DNA of 64,000 bases from Bacillota bacterium (GCA_021791495.1 JAJYWN010000078.1:67499-131498); one strand, 5' to 3'; shown: positions 53,086-62,901, numbered from the stretch's first letter. Made by a program: numbers and translations. The notes: generated from the sequence alone by a model not told the origin.

Positions 53086-53212
53086 TTTCGAGCCAGAACT
53101 TTGTAGGACTCTGCTACAAACTCGCTGGGTCAATCGAAGCCAAGCTGGGCAACTTGGCGCCGGTGTCGTGCCCGTGGCCTTCGCGCCCGCAGAGCCTTCG
53201 CGCCCGCAGCCC

Positions 53213-53242
53213 TTGACAGAATGACCAAGATAGGCATACAAT
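53213..53242 (+). promoter_or_regulatory. Promoter of the thrS leader
   Basis: TTGACA at 53213-53218, an 18-base spacer and TACAAT at 53237-53242, just upstream of the T-box leader. Confidence 0.8.
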
Positions 53243-53249
53243 CTCGCTT

Positions 53250-53518
53250 AATAGCGATGACGGAGACGAGTACGGTCATAAGGTGACCCCAAGAGAAGGG
53301 GTGGCAGGTGCGAATCCCCTGGGTAGCCGGATCGGAAAACCCATCCCGAGCTGCTCCGCGAACGGCGATTAGGAACGTGGCCCAGTAGCAGGAGCCGGAC
53401 GACCCCGTTAAGGCACATAAGACCGATTGTGAGCGGCGGCTTCGCCATCGCGGTCGGGATTAGGGTGGAACCACGGGCATAGGCCCCGTCCCTTTGCGGA
53501 CGGGGCTTCTCTGTTTTT
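53250..53518 (+). promoter_or_regulatory. T-box riboswitch, threonine type
   Basis: Stem I includes GCGATGACGGAGACGAGTACGG (GATGAC and AGTA blocks), AGAGA in the apical loop, GGTGCGAA and a probable ACC Thr specifier at 53339-53341. The T-box TTAGGGTGGAACCACGG lies at 53459-53475, and the terminator GCCCCGTC/GACGGGGC at 53483-53506 is followed by a T-run. It senses uncharged tRNA-Thr and controls thrS. Confidence 0.92.
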
Positions 53519-53602
53519 CCGGCGAGATCCAAGTTCCAGTTCGGGCCTGGCGCCGCGGCGGTGAATCGACCCGCGGCGTCCGGACCCAAGGAGGGGAGAC
53601 CT

Positions 53603-55543
53603 ATGGAGAATCTGCAGGTACAGGTGCCGGGCCACGCGGCCCAAGCCGTCGCGCCGGGTACACCGGCGGGCCAGGTCCTGAAGGCCGTCGAAGCCCTGGG
53701 TGGCAACGGCGACGCGCCGGCGGTGGCGGCCAAACTGAACGGCGCCCTCATCGATCTGAACCGCTCCGTGCAGGCGGGCGGCACCCTTGAACCGGTGCTG
53801 GCCAGTTCCGACGAAGGGCGGGAGATCCTGCGCCACACGGCGGCTCACGTCATGGCCCAGGCGGTGAAGGAGCTGTTCCCCAAGGCCAAGCTGGCTATCG
53901 GCCCGGCCATCGCCGACGGCTTCTACTACGACTTCGATGTGGACCGACCGTTCACGCCGGAGGATTTGGAGAAGATCGAAGCCGCCATGGCCAAGGTCGT
54001 GGCTGCCAACTACCCCCTCGTCCGTGAGGAGGTGCCGCGCGCCGAGGCCTTGAGGCTCTTCGAGGGGCTGAACGAGCCCTACAAGGTCGAACTCGTCCGC
54101 GACCTCCCCGAGGGCGCCACCATCAGCCTCTACCGCCAGGGCGACTACGTCGACCTCTGCGCGGGGCCGCACCTCACTTCGACGGGGAAGGTGAAGGCCT
54201 ACAAGCTGCTCTCGGGCGCCGGGGCCTACTGGCGGGGCGACGAGAAGAATCCGATGCTGCAGCGTATCTACGGCACGGCCTTCGAGTCCAAGGAGCTTCT
54301 GGAAGACCATCTCTTCAAGCTCGAGGAAGCCAAGCGCCGCGACCACCGGCGCCTTGGCAAGGACTTGGACCTGTTCTCGATTCACGAGGAAGCCGGAACC
54401 GGGCTCATCTTCTGGCATCCGAAGGGCGCCCTGGTCCGCGAGATCATCGAGAACTTCTGGCGCCAGGAGCACCGGCGGCGCGGTTACGACATCGTTTACT
54501 CGCCGCACATCGCCCGGGTGGAACTGTGGAAGATCTCCGGCCACTGGGACTGGTATAAGGAGAACATGTACTCGCCCATGGCCGTGGACGAACAGGAGTT
54601 CATGTTGAAACCCATGAACTGCCCCTTCCACATCATGATGTATAAGGACCAACTCCGGAGCTACCGCGACTTGCCGTTACGGTGGGGTGAGCTGGGTACG
54701 GTGTATCGCTACGAGCGGTCGGGCGTGTTGCACGGTCTCTTGCGCGTGCGAGGCTTTACACAGGATGATGCCCACATCTTCTGCCGTCCCGACCAGCTTA
54801 GCGACGAGATCATGGGCGTGTTGGACCTTTGCAAGTTCATGATGCAGTCCTTCGGTTATAAGGACTACGAGGTCCACCTGTCGGTGCGGGACCCCTTGAA
54901 CAAGCAGAAGTACGCCGGCACCGAGGACGTGTGGCAGGCGGCCGAGGCGGCCTTGGTGGCGGCTATGGACGCCCACCAGATGTCCTATGTGGTGGACGAA
55001 GGCGAAGCGAAGTTCTACGGGCCGGCCATCGACATCAAGGTCAAGGATGCGCTTGGCCGCGGCTGGCAGGGGCCGACCATCCAGGCCGACTTCAACCTCC
55101 CCGAACGGTTCGGCATGACCTACATCGGCGAGGACGGCAAGGAGCACCGGCCGGTGATGATCCACCGGACCGTGCTGGGGTCCATGGAGCGGTTCTTCGG
55201 CGGGCTTATCGAGCATTACGCGGGGGCCTTCCCGGTCTGGCTGGCTCCGGTGCAGGTTCGCATCATGCCCATCACCGACGGCCAGCTGCCTTACTGCCAG
55301 GAGGTGGCGGAGAAGTTCTGCGCCGCGGGGCTCCGGGCCGAGGTGGATAAGCGGAACGAGAAGATCGGCTTCAAGATCCGCGAGGCCCAGCTTCAGAAGA
55401 TCCCCTACATGCTGGTGGTCGGCAACCGCGAGATGGAGAGCGGCCAGGTCGCGGTGAGGTCACGCGAGAAGGGCGACGAGGGCGCGGCGGCCGTCGAGGA
55501 CGTGCTGCGGCGGGTCCAGGAAGAAGCGGCGGCGCGGCGGTAG
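53603..55543 (+). CDS. thrS: Threonyl-tRNA synthetase
   Basis: A 646-aa class II synthetase. TGS domain at about 1-65, the HTAAHVMAQAVKELFP editing-domain His pair near 90, LCAGPHLTSTGKVKAYKLLS, class II motif 1 region (FWRQEHRRRGYDIVYSPHIA), motif 2 (YRYERSGVLHGLLRVRGFTQ with the ACP/Arg), the Zn-binding Cys in LKPMNCPFHIMMYK, and the C-terminal anticodon domain. ATG 53603 has AAGGAGGGGAGACC upstream. Regulated by the Thr T-box. Confidence 0.97.
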   Translation: MENLQVQVPGHAAQAVAPGTPAGQVLKAVEALGGNGDAPAVAAKLNGALIDLNRSVQAGGTLEPVLASSDEGREILRHTAAHVMAQAVKELFPKAKLAIGPAIADGFYYDFDVDRPFTPEDLEKIEAAMAKVVAANYPLVREEVPRAEALRLFEGLNEPYKVELVRDLPEGATISLYRQGDYVDLCAGPHLTSTGKVKAYKLLSGAGAYWRGDEKNPMLQRIYGTAFESKELLEDHLFKLEEAKRRDHRRLGKDLDLFSIHEEAGTGLIFWHPKGALVREIIENFWRQEHRRRGYDIVYSPHIARVELWKISGHWDWYKENMYSPMAVDEQEFMLKPMNCPFHIMMYKDQLRSYRDLPLRWGELGTVYRYERSGVLHGLLRVRGFTQDDAHIFCRPDQLSDEIMGVLDLCKFMMQSFGYKDYEVHLSVRDPLNKQKYAGTEDVWQAAEAALVAAMDAHQMSYVVDEGEAKFYGPAIDIKVKDALGRGWQGPTIQADFNLPERFGMTYIGEDGKEHRPVMIHRTVLGSMERFFGGLIEHYAGAFPVWLAPVQVRIMPITDGQLPYCQEVAEKFCAAGLRAEVDKRNEKIGFKIREAQLQKIPYMLVVGNREMESGQVAVRSREKGDEGAAAVEDVLRRVQEEAAARR

Positions 55544-55590
55544 ACGGCGTCTGGGAGTGGCCGCGCGCGACAAGGCCTAACGAAGTTGAA

Positions 55591-55630
55591 GGTCCGCCGG
55601 TGGCCTAAGGTCCGCCGGCGGACCTCCTTT
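55591..55630 (+). terminator. Terminator of thrS
   Basis: GGTCCGCC (55591-55598) pairs with GGCGGACC (55617-55624), followed by TCCTTTTCTC. Confidence 0.8.
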
Positions 55631-55688
55631 TCTCGGGGCTTCCGCACTCATCTCCGTGGCTTCCGCAAGTTGTGCCAGGTCTCGTCAC

Positions 55689-56588
55689 CTACGGGGCGAT
55701 GCGGTCGCGGATACTACGCAGCAGCGTGGCCACCAACCGCCCCAAGCTCGGCCGGGATGTTGGCGGCATGGGTAGCACGGAGTAGGGGTTGATCATCTGC
55801 AGGTCGTCCCCGGTGATAACCACCAGCTTGCCTTTCGTCCAGTAGACGTTGTCGGCCCCCTCGTAGATCTGGAAGGTCTGGGCGGCCGGGTTGATGAGCA
55901 CGACTCCGTTCTTGCTCCGGTAGTAAAGGTGGTGTTGGTCCGCCGAGGGGACCGGTATGCCGGTGGCATAAGGCGCCTTCTGGAGTGCCGTCAGCCGTTC
56001 CTCCCGTCCGTCAAAGTCGACCAGCTTGAAGACCGGGTAACTGACCTGACCATCGTCCCAGGAAAGGATCAGCACCCGTTCGGAGACCCAGGCCACACCG
56101 TGGGCGTACTGGTGGCTCCGCACGCAGACCACCTGATCCCGCCCGGTCCGGAGGTCAAGAACGCCGACTCCCGACGTTAGGTACTGGTCGCCGTTGTAGT
56201 CCTGAATGCTTTGGTAGGCGAGGTATCGGCCCGAGGCGTCCAGGTAGAAGGGGGCTCCGATCTCATGGGGGCCCTTGAGTTGCGTCAACTGGCCGGTCTT
56301 GGCGTCGTAGCGACGGAGGCCGGTTTCCCAATCGCCTACCAGGGCGTTGCCGCGGGCGTCGACTTGACCGAAAGTCCCAGGGCCGAGTTCTACCGTCGTA
56401 CCGTCGCTCTTGACCAACTTGGCCTGGCCTCTGGCCCGGTCGATCACGATGCGGCCATAGATGGCTCCCGATTGCGCAGGTCCCGGCGCCTGCGTCTTCT
56501 TCAACGCGGGTAGGGCGAAATAGGTCCCCACTCCCAAGGCGGCCAACAGCACCGCGAGGGCGATCACGAGAATCACAGCACGTCGCAC
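55689..56588 (-). CDS. Membrane-anchored beta-propeller-like protein (paralogue A)
   Basis: A 299-aa protein with an N-terminal membrane segment (MRRAVILVIALAVLLAALGV) and a body of repeated strand patterns: GTFGQVDARGNALVGDWETG, LRRYDAKTGQLTQLKGPHEI, RYLAYQSIQDYNGDQYLTSG, GVGVLDLRTGRDQV. The periodic D-G/W-E and L-T-G units suggest a propeller. It is closely similar to the protein at 59727-60539 and carries an extra basic tail of about 30 residues. Confidence 0.6.
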   Translation of the reverse strand: MRRAVILVIALAVLLAALGVGTYFALPALKKTQAPGPAQSGAIYGRIVIDRARGQAKLVKSDGTTVELGPGTFGQVDARGNALVGDWETGLRRYDAKTGQLTQLKGPHEIGAPFYLDASGRYLAYQSIQDYNGDQYLTSGVGVLDLRTGRDQVVCVRSHQYAHGVAWVSERVLILSWDDGQVSYPVFKLVDFDGREERLTALQKAPYATGIPVPSADQHHLYYRSKNGVVLINPAAQTFQIYEGADNVYWTKGKLVVITGDDLQMINPYSVLPMPPTSRPSLGRLVATLLRSIRDRIAP

Positions 56589-56660
56589 AACTCCGCCTCC
56601 TTCACGCCATCTCGGACCCAGCCAAGACCCATGCCTGCGTTCCCCTGTCGCCCGACGCTC

Positions 56661-57077
56661 TCAGTACTTTGAGCACAGACGTAGGTAGATCACCTCTATC
56701 GCCAGAAGGGCCGCGTCTCTGATGCTGGTGCTTGGCCCCACCAGTTCCCCCGGGCCAAAGCACCCACACGGTATTCTCAGGCCGGCCATCCAAGCCCATG
56801 TTACCAGAGCCGTGAACGAGGCCGTAAGTGCGACTAGACCGGCGGCGGCCCAGAACCTGAAAGGCCTGGACCATAGCGCCAATGCGAAGGTGATCTCGAT
56901 TAGCGGCAGGCCCGCAACCACGAGGGAACGGCCCCTGTCATTCCAGATCCCATATCCCGCGACAGCCCCCGCGAAGGCTCCTGGGTCGGCTATCTTCGAC
57001 ATGCCTGAAGTCAAGAACACCGCGGATAGGAGAGTTGCCAGGACAATTAGGGGCCGATGCTGCTTTCGTCCGGGCAT
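56661..57077 (-). CDS. MauE/DoxX-like membrane protein
   Basis: A 138-aa protein with four hydrophobic helices and the conserved IPCGCFGPGELVGPSTSIRD loop. MauE-type proteins assist disulfide formation or electron transfer to thioredoxin-like partners. It overlaps the thioredoxin-like gene by 31 bases, fitting a MauD/MauE-style pair. There is no amine dehydrogenase here. Confidence 0.72.
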   Translation of the reverse strand: MPGRKQHRPLIVLATLLSAVFLTSGMSKIADPGAFAGAVAGYGIWNDRGRSLVVAGLPLIEITFALALWSRPFRFWAAAGLVALTASFTALVTWAWMAGLRIPCGCFGPGELVGPSTSIRDAALLAIEVIYLRLCSKY

Positions 57078-57661
57078 CCGACGGTAGGCCCCCTTCCGTC
57101 CACGAAGAAGCTTGGTGTCCGCTCGACGGAAAACCTCTTGGCGTACTGCACGTTGGCAACAACCCGGCGTGTGATCTCCGAATCCATCCTGGATAGGAAA
57201 CCATCATCTAACCCCTTCCGCCGCAGCTCGTCCTCGACAGCCGACAGCGGTTTGTCCGCGTTGATCAAGGTCAACAGCTCTTCGGAGGGTCCCAGGAGCA
57301 TTTGAAGGGCCTCCGACAGGTAACAGATCCTTTCGGAGTCCCTGGACCCCGCCCTCGGTAGCAGAGCCACGTGCACGGAGAAGGCATTCGAGGTCCGGGC
57401 CAGCTTCAAGGCCTTCGGTGCACATTCCTCACACGCCGGGCAACCGGGCTGCGCGAAAAGGACGATGATATGACCGCGGTTACCCCACTTCGGTGAGCGT
57501 TGGGCGAACTCGGCGGTGAACTCCGCTGACGTTTGCCGAAGCCGGGAGGCCTGAACCCGGTTCAAGGCCAGACACAGGAGGATGATCCCGCAGGCCACAA
57601 GCACGTATCTGAAGTTCCTGTTAGTCAGGACTCTTTGTACTCTGGCTATAGACGTACGCAA
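57047..57661 (-). CDS. Thioredoxin-like protein with CPAC active site
   Basis: A 204-aa protein with an N-terminal membrane segment (NRNFRYVLVACGIILLCLAL) and the redox site VLFAQPGCPACEECAPKA (CPAC). The C-terminal part ends FSVERTPSFFVDGRGPTVGC, the thioredoxin cis-Pro region. It is probably anchored outside the cytoplasmic membrane. Its partner is the MauE-like protein, and it may serve disulfides in the neighbouring secreted proteins. Confidence 0.75.
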   Translation of the reverse strand: MRTSIARVQRVLTNRNFRYVLVACGIILLCLALNRVQASRLRQTSAEFTAEFAQRSPKWGNRGHIIVLFAQPGCPACEECAPKALKLARTSNAFSVHVALLPRAGSRDSERICYLSEALQMLLGPSEELLTLINADKPLSAVEDELRRKGLDDGFLSRMDSEITRRVVANVQYAKRFSVERTPSFFVDGRGPTVGCPDESSIGP

Positions 57662-57730
57662 TCACCTCGATCCGAGGAACGCTTCGCGTTTAACGACAGA
57701 ACCGGTCCTCCGGTGGCGCGGCGGGCGTCA

Positions 57731-58651
57731 TCAAGGGCCGATGCTGATCTTCTGGAACGATCCTCCAGGGAATGGCACGAAGTGGACAACTACTTCCACC
57801 TCACCTGGGCGTTTGTAGGCCGAGAGGTCGGCGCGGATGATGTGGTAAGCCACCGTGGGCGGCCCGGCCACCAAGGGTTTGGCGCTATATAAAAGGTCAA
57901 GGGTAACGCTGTTCCGCTGGGCTGAGTTCTTCGGCCCGTCAAACTTTCCGAGCTGGAAGACCTCGAAGTGCCGTTCACCCGGCGTCGGTGCCCCCAGCAC
58001 GGCCAGAATCGACTGGCCCTGCAGGTCGGCGGTGGGGATGGTCACTCCCAACAGCTCTCTTAGCTGTCGAGTGAAGGTGGCGTACTTCGCCGCGTCATCG
58101 AACCAGAGCACCGCGCCCTCTTTGAACAGCTCGTTCACCTGGGTATCTTTGTCCGATGCCCAGCCGCTCGCCGTTCCCAGAGCGATAGTGGTGAAATTCG
58201 GCGGTCCGGGCTCCAGTGCAAAGGCCAGTTGCGACTTCCTTACCGTTTGCCCTTCCTCTCCCGTCGCAACGGCATGGAGGCTGAGGTAGAGGCGATAGGG
58301 CGGGGGGACTTCGCCTATGCTGATGGAGAAGGTAGAAACGTTGCCTTTTCGCTCCACTGGCTCCATGGTCGTGCTAGGGCCGCTCGGGTAGCGGGCGACG
58401 TCAAGTGATACCTGTTCGGCACCTGTCGCCGTCACCTCGACATGAATGACCTGCCCCTGGGGTACTCGCACCCACTTGTCGTCCCAGGGTTCACCCTCCG
58501 GGATGGCAATCTTCTTGATCTGCAACAACGACTCCGGTAGCACATCGGTGGCGCCGGTGGACTTTGGCGGCGGCACACTGCGGCGGCATCCGCTGAATAG
58601 CAGCATCATGGTAAACAAGACGGGCAGGACACGCGACATCCGTTGTAGCAT
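57731..58651 (-). CDS. Secreted lipoprotein, paralogue 1
   Basis: A 306-aa lipoprotein (lipobox LLFSGC). Alignment with the neighbouring paralogue fixes the start at ATG 58651: the two genes share CGGAG-N10-ATG spacing and the MSR(V/I)L signal. Conserved blocks include LGVTIPTADLQGQSILAVLG, AGPPTVAYHIIRADLSAYKR, and PGEVEVVVHFVPFPGGSFQK. No family recognised. Confidence 0.6.
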   Translation of the reverse strand: MLQRMSRVLPVLFTMMLLFSGCRRSVPPPKSTGATDVLPESLLQIKKIAIPEGEPWDDKWVRVPQGQVIHVEVTATGAEQVSLDVARYPSGPSTTMEPVERKGNVSTFSISIGEVPPPYRLYLSLHAVATGEEGQTVRKSQLAFALEPGPPNFTTIALGTASGWASDKDTQVNELFKEGAVLWFDDAAKYATFTRQLRELLGVTIPTADLQGQSILAVLGAPTPGERHFEVFQLGKFDGPKNSAQRNSVTLDLLYSAKPLVAGPPTVAYHIIRADLSAYKRPGEVEVVVHFVPFPGGSFQKISIGP

Positions 58652-58742
58652 TTGCTTCATTCTCCGATCGGCTCTCACGGAGCCCAACGCGTCTCTGATG
58701 ATGGACATGGAACGGGGTGATCAGGAGGCACGGAAGGCGATA

Positions 58743-59645
58743 TCAGGGGCCAACGCTGATCTTCTGGAACGAGCCCCCGGGAAGCGGCGTGAAGTATACG
58801 GACACTTCCACCTCACCCGGGCGCTTGTAGGCCGAGAGGTCGGTCCGGATGATATGATAGGCCACGGTCGGCGGACCGGCCACCAAAGGTTTGGAGCTGT
58901 ATGCGAGGTAGAAGTCAATACTGTTTTCGGGGGCTGAGTTCTTCGGTCCGTCGAACTTGCCAAGCCGGCGTATCTCGAAGTGCCGTGTCCCCAACGTCGG
59001 ACCTCCCAGCACGGCCAGAATGGACTGGCCCTGCAGGTCGGTGGTGGGGATGGTCACCCCCAACAGGTCTTTCAACTGTCGAGTGAAGGCGGCGTATTTC
59101 GCCGCGTCTTCGAACCAGAGCACCGCACCCTCTTTGAACAACTCCTGCACCTGCATGTCTTTGTCCGGTGCCCAGCCGCTCGCCGTCCCCAGAGCGATGG
59201 TCGTGAAGTTTGGTGATGTTGGCGCCATGGAGAAAAGTCGTTGGGACCTGCGTATCGTCTGCCCTTCACTCCCGGTCGCCATGGCATCGAGAGCCAGGCT
59301 CTGGGGGGGGGTGCCAACCTTGACGGTGAAGGTATACACGCTCCCTGCTCGCCCGTCAGGCTCCACCGTCGTTCTAGGGCCGCTCGGGTAACGGGCTACG
59401 TCCAGGGTAACCTGTTCGGCACCGGTGACCGTAACCTCAACGTGTATGCGCCCTTCGGATACCCGCACCCACTCGTCGTCCCAGCGTTCGCCCTCAAGGA
59501 TGACAATCTTCTTGATCTGAAATGGTGGCTCCGGAAGCACTTCGGTAGCGCCGATGGACTTTGGCGGCGCACTACGGCCACATCCGCTGAATAGCAGCAT
59601 CACGGCAAGCAGAACGAGCAAGATACGCGACATCCGTAGTGACAT
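58743..59645 (-). CDS. Secreted lipoprotein, paralogue 2
   Basis: A 300-aa tandem paralogue of the gene at 57731, with the same lipobox (LLFSGC) and blocks (LGVTIPTTDLQGQSILAVLG, AGPPTVAYHIIRTDLSAYKR). ATG 59645 is chosen by the shared upstream spacing. The copies are clearly related but diverged, so the duplication is not very recent. Confidence 0.6.
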   Translation of the reverse strand: MSLRMSRILLVLLAVMLLFSGCGRSAPPKSIGATEVLPEPPFQIKKIVILEGERWDDEWVRVSEGRIHVEVTVTGAEQVTLDVARYPSGPRTTVEPDGRAGSVYTFTVKVGTPPQSLALDAMATGSEGQTIRRSQRLFSMAPTSPNFTTIALGTASGWAPDKDMQVQELFKEGAVLWFEDAAKYAAFTRQLKDLLGVTIPTTDLQGQSILAVLGGPTLGTRHFEIRRLGKFDGPKNSAPENSIDFYLAYSSKPLVAGPPTVAYHIIRTDLSAYKRPGEVEVSVYFTPLPGGSFQKISVGP

Positions 59646-59726
59646 CTTCTGCACACTCCGATCGGCTCGGATGGGAGGCACCCGCCGGGGAGATTCGATA
59701 TCACCCCGGCGGGCCCTCTACACCCG

Positions 59727-60539
59727 CTATGGCAACACGGTGTAGGGATCAATGGTCTGCTCTTTTCCGCCGGTGACGACTACCAGCCTGTCCTTGGTCC
59801 AATAGGCGCTCTCGGCGCCGTCGTAGACATGGAAAGTCTGGCTGGCGGGATTGACGAGCACGATCCCCTTCTTGCCTCGGTAGTAGAGGTGGTCCTGGTC
59901 GGGCGAAGCGACCGGCATTCCCACAGCCAGGGGCGCTTGCTGCAACGCCTTCAACCGTTCCTCTCGTCCGTTGAAATCAATAAGCTTGAAGACCGGATAA
60001 TCGACAGGGCCGTCGTCCCAGCACAGGACCAACACGCGGTCTCCTACCCAGGCAACGACATGGGCGTATTGGTGCTTCCGTTTGTAGTGAACTCGTTCCC
60101 GCCCGGTCTGGAGGTCGAGGAGGCCGACCCCGGCCGTCAGGTACTGCTCGCCCTCGAAGTCCTCAAACAGCTGGTACGCCACGTACCGGCCGGAGGTATC
60201 CAAGTAGAAGGGGACACCGACCTGGTGAGGGCCTTTGAGTTGCACTACCTGACCGGTCTTCCCATCGTATCGGTGCAGGCCGGTCTCCCAGTCCCCGACC
60301 AGGACATTGCCGTCCCCGTCAATTTGGCCGAAACTGCCTTTACCCAAACTCACGATGGCGCCGTCGTATTTGACCAGTCTGGCTTCACCTTGCGCTCGGT
60401 CGAACACGACACGGCCCTTCTTGCTGGCCGATTGCACACGTTCTTGAGCCTGGGTCCGTCGTGGAGTGACCTGTGCCATGGTTCCCAGGGTCACAACGGT
60501 TGCGATGGCGGCTATTGTCAGAATCACGTTTCGTCGCAT
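59727..60539 (-). CDS. Secreted beta-propeller-like protein (paralogue B)
   Basis: A 270-aa protein with an N-terminal signal (MRRNVILTIAAIATVVTLGT). It shares with paralogue A the blocks SFGQIDGDGNVLVGDWETGL, HRYDGKTGQVVQLKGPHQVG and GVGLLDLQTGRERVHYKRKH. It lies 16 bases downstream of the M23 peptidase gene, so it is probably cotranscribed. Confidence 0.6.
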   Translation of the reverse strand: MRRNVILTIAAIATVVTLGTMAQVTPRRTQAQERVQSASKKGRVVFDRAQGEARLVKYDGAIVSLGKGSFGQIDGDGNVLVGDWETGLHRYDGKTGQVVQLKGPHQVGVPFYLDTSGRYVAYQLFEDFEGEQYLTAGVGLLDLQTGRERVHYKRKHQYAHVVAWVGDRVLVLCWDDGPVDYPVFKLIDFNGREERLKALQQAPLAVGMPVASPDQDHLYYRGKKGIVLVNPASQTFHVYDGAESAYWTKDRLVVVTGGKEQTIDPYTVLP

Positions 60540-60555
60540 GGCCTGACCTCCTTGG

Positions 60556-62901
60556 CTAGAACCGGTCGAGCAGGCCGCGGTAGTAGGGGTCGACCGCGCT
60601 GCCGTTCAGTAACGTGGTCATGTGGAGATGGGGTCCGTCCGACTGTCCGGTGTTGCCTACGGTGGCGATGATGTCTGTCACAACTACCTGGCTACCTATA
60701 GTTATTGAGTCCGGGATGCTCTGGTAGGTCGTGTGGCAGTAACGGGTACTGAAGTTGAAGGTGACGGCGCCGAGGGAGTCGTCACCCTGGCCGTGGTCGA
60801 TCTCCAGGCTATTGCCGCACGGTTGGGGATCCTTGGCATAATCAGGCTCCATGTAGTTCAACGAGTAGACCGTGATGGCGACGACCTTTCCGGTCCGAGC
60901 CGGGTGGATCGGAGTTAGGGGGGCGCTGCCCCAGTCGATGCCGGTGTGGTTATCATAGGCCCGGGGGTCCGGTGGTCGCTCAGTTCCCCAAGGGCAGTCG
61001 ATGGGTGTGTGGGTGTTGCTATTGCAGTACACTCCGATGTAGTCGGTGATCTGGCCGGAGTTCGGGTCCTGGTCGAAAAGGGTCTTCAGGATGTCGTTGG
61101 ACCCGACCGGCTTGGCCAGATATGGCAGCTGTGTGACCGTCACCGGGTCACTCTGAACGGTGCCCACAGGGGTCGTGAACACCAAGTAGACGGAGTGCGG
61201 GCCGAAGCTGTTGGGCTCGTTCCTGGTGAAGTCGCCCGATGTATCCGGCCAGCTGTTCTGCATCACATGATCCTTCCATGACAGATGAGTGTACGGTCTC
61301 CAGACCACCTCGGCGCCTACCGCCTCGGTGTTGGGTCCCGGGATCTCTTTGACCTTGATGCCATCCGCGTAGATCTCGATCTTGGAGACTCCAGTCAGCC
61401 CCTTGTAGTCAATGAGGAAGTGGGCGCCAAGGTTGAATATCGGATTGGCGGCGGTGACGACTGGTCTCACGACCGTGTCAAGAGTAGCGGGCACGGAAGC
61501 CGAGTAATGCACCCCACCGCTCGTGTCATGGGAAACCATCTGCAGAGTGCCGGAGCCGGAGGCAACCGGCGGTGACCATTGCAGCGTCGCGGTGTGGCCA
61601 TCGGATCCTATGGAGGCATTGCCGAGCGCCGTCGACTGGCCGTTCATGGTCAAGATGAACTGACCGTCACTCAGAGGGTAGTTCGTACGGCCCGTTAACG
61701 TCGTGGCACCCGTGATCGTGGCACCGTCAGCAGGCGAGGTGATCCACCCTTGTGGGGTCACAGTGACGTTGATGCTGTTCGATCCGGTCAGCACGGTGTT
61801 GCCCGCGGCGTCCTTGCCGGCCGCCGTCATAGTGTAGCTACCGGCCACCGTCGCGGTCGTGTCCCACACACCGGACCAGTCAGGCGAACTACCGCTGGCG
61901 ACCACGTTGCCGCCGGCGCTGAAGACGACACTGCTCATGCCCGCCGGTAGCGATGTTACGGAGGCGGTTACCCTCACCTGTCCGGAGAGACTTGCGCCAT
62001 CGGCTGGTGAGGCTACGGTAAGTAGGGCCGGGGCGGAGACTGTGACAGTCGTGGATGCCTGTTGACCAGAGTAGGCTGCCGTGACAGTGGCCGACCCGGC
62101 CTGGACCGCCGTGGCGGTGGCCCCGTTGAAGGCTAGGGCTCCCGCTGGCGTCACCGAAAACTGCGACTGGCCGGTCACATCCTGAGTAGTCCCGTCGCTC
62201 ATGGCGGCCCGCACAGTGAAGGAAAGGGTGGCGCCGACGGTCACGGAACTGGCGCTTGGCGTAGTGGTCAGGCCCGTCACTGTCGGGGCCGGCTGGGCCG
62301 TGACGGCGGCCAAGGAGGTTGCTCTATTCCCATCGGCGTCCGTGGCGTTGACGGTGAAGGTATAGCTGTGGCCCCAGGATGCCGTGACGGCAGCGGAACC
62401 GCTACTGGCGGTCGACAGGGTGGAGGTCACTCCGTTATCCGACTCGGTAACCGCAACCGAGGAGAGCCCAGACTCCGCGTCAGAGGCGGTCCAACTTACC
62501 GTGATAGTGTCTCCGCCTTTCGGAGACGCGGGGGAGGCGGAGATGCTCGTGCTTGGCGGTGTCGTATCCGCGATCCACACGTATTGTCCAGGGATCCACT
62601 GCCAGTACCCCGGTACCCATTCCCAGTATCCCGGCACCCACTCCCAGTACCCGGGCGCCCATGCCCAGTAGCCTGGCGCCCACGCCCAGTAGCCCGACTG
62701 ATAGGCCCAGTATCCGTCTACGTAGTACGAAACCCAATACCCATCCACCCAGTACCAGTAGCCGTCTGCCCAGTACCAGTATTCGTCCCAACAGCGCCTC
62801 GTCCCAGTACCAGTAGTAGGCCCAATAGCCTGACTGATAGGCCCAATAGCCGTCCACGTAGTACGAGGTCCAATAGCCGTCCACCTAATACCAATAACCA
62901 T
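60556..62901 (-). CDS. M23 peptidase with Ig-like repeats (C-terminal part of the aromatic-repeat gene)
   Basis: A frame of 781 codons; convincing protein begins only at about residue 38, after a frameshift near 62790-62805. It has an aromatic repeat tract ((W/E)WVPGYW and YVDGYWAYQSGYW-type units, residues about 40-110), several Ig/Big-like domains (about 115-480), an unassigned beta-rich region, and a C-terminal peptidase M23 (LytM) domain with H652 and D656 in NHTGIDWG and H758/H760 in GPHLHM as Zn ligands. It is likely a secreted cell-wall endopeptidase. The preceding 78-codon piece encodes its signal peptide and first repeats. Confidence 0.72.
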   Translation of the reverse strand: MVIGIRWTAIGPRTTWTAIGPISQAIGPTTGTGTRRCWDEYWYWADGYWYWVDGYWVSYYVDGYWAYQSGYWAWAPGYWAWAPGYWEWVPGYWEWVPGYWQWIPGQYVWIADTTPPSTSISASPASPKGGDTITVSWTASDAESGLSSVAVTESDNGVTSTLSTASSGSAAVTASWGHSYTFTVNATDADGNRATSLAAVTAQPAPTVTGLTTTPSASSVTVGATLSFTVRAAMSDGTTQDVTGQSQFSVTPAGALAFNGATATAVQAGSATVTAAYSGQQASTTVTVSAPALLTVASPADGASLSGQVRVTASVTSLPAGMSSVVFSAGGNVVASGSSPDWSGVWDTTATVAGSYTMTAAGKDAAGNTVLTGSNSINVTVTPQGWITSPADGATITGATTLTGRTNYPLSDGQFILTMNGQSTALGNASIGSDGHTATLQWSPPVASGSGTLQMVSHDTSGGVHYSASVPATLDTVVRPVVTAANPIFNLGAHFLIDYKGLTGVSKIEIYADGIKVKEIPGPNTEAVGAEVVWRPYTHLSWKDHVMQNSWPDTSGDFTRNEPNSFGPHSVYLVFTTPVGTVQSDPVTVTQLPYLAKPVGSNDILKTLFDQDPNSGQITDYIGVYCNSNTHTPIDCPWGTERPPDPRAYDNHTGIDWGSAPLTPIHPARTGKVVAITVYSLNYMEPDYAKDPQPCGNSLEIDHGQGDDSLGAVTFNFSTRYCHTTYQSIPDSITIGSQVVVTDIIATVGNTGQSDGPHLHMTTLLNGSAVDPYYRGLLDRF

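Noticed and set aside
62885..62887. Reassignment of TAG to a sense codon to explain the amber in the repeat gene and the TAG at the window edge
   Set aside because: Many intact genes in the window end at TAG in the expected place (for example the glyoxalase-fold and glucosaminidase genes), and no suppressor tRNA or pyl genes are visible.
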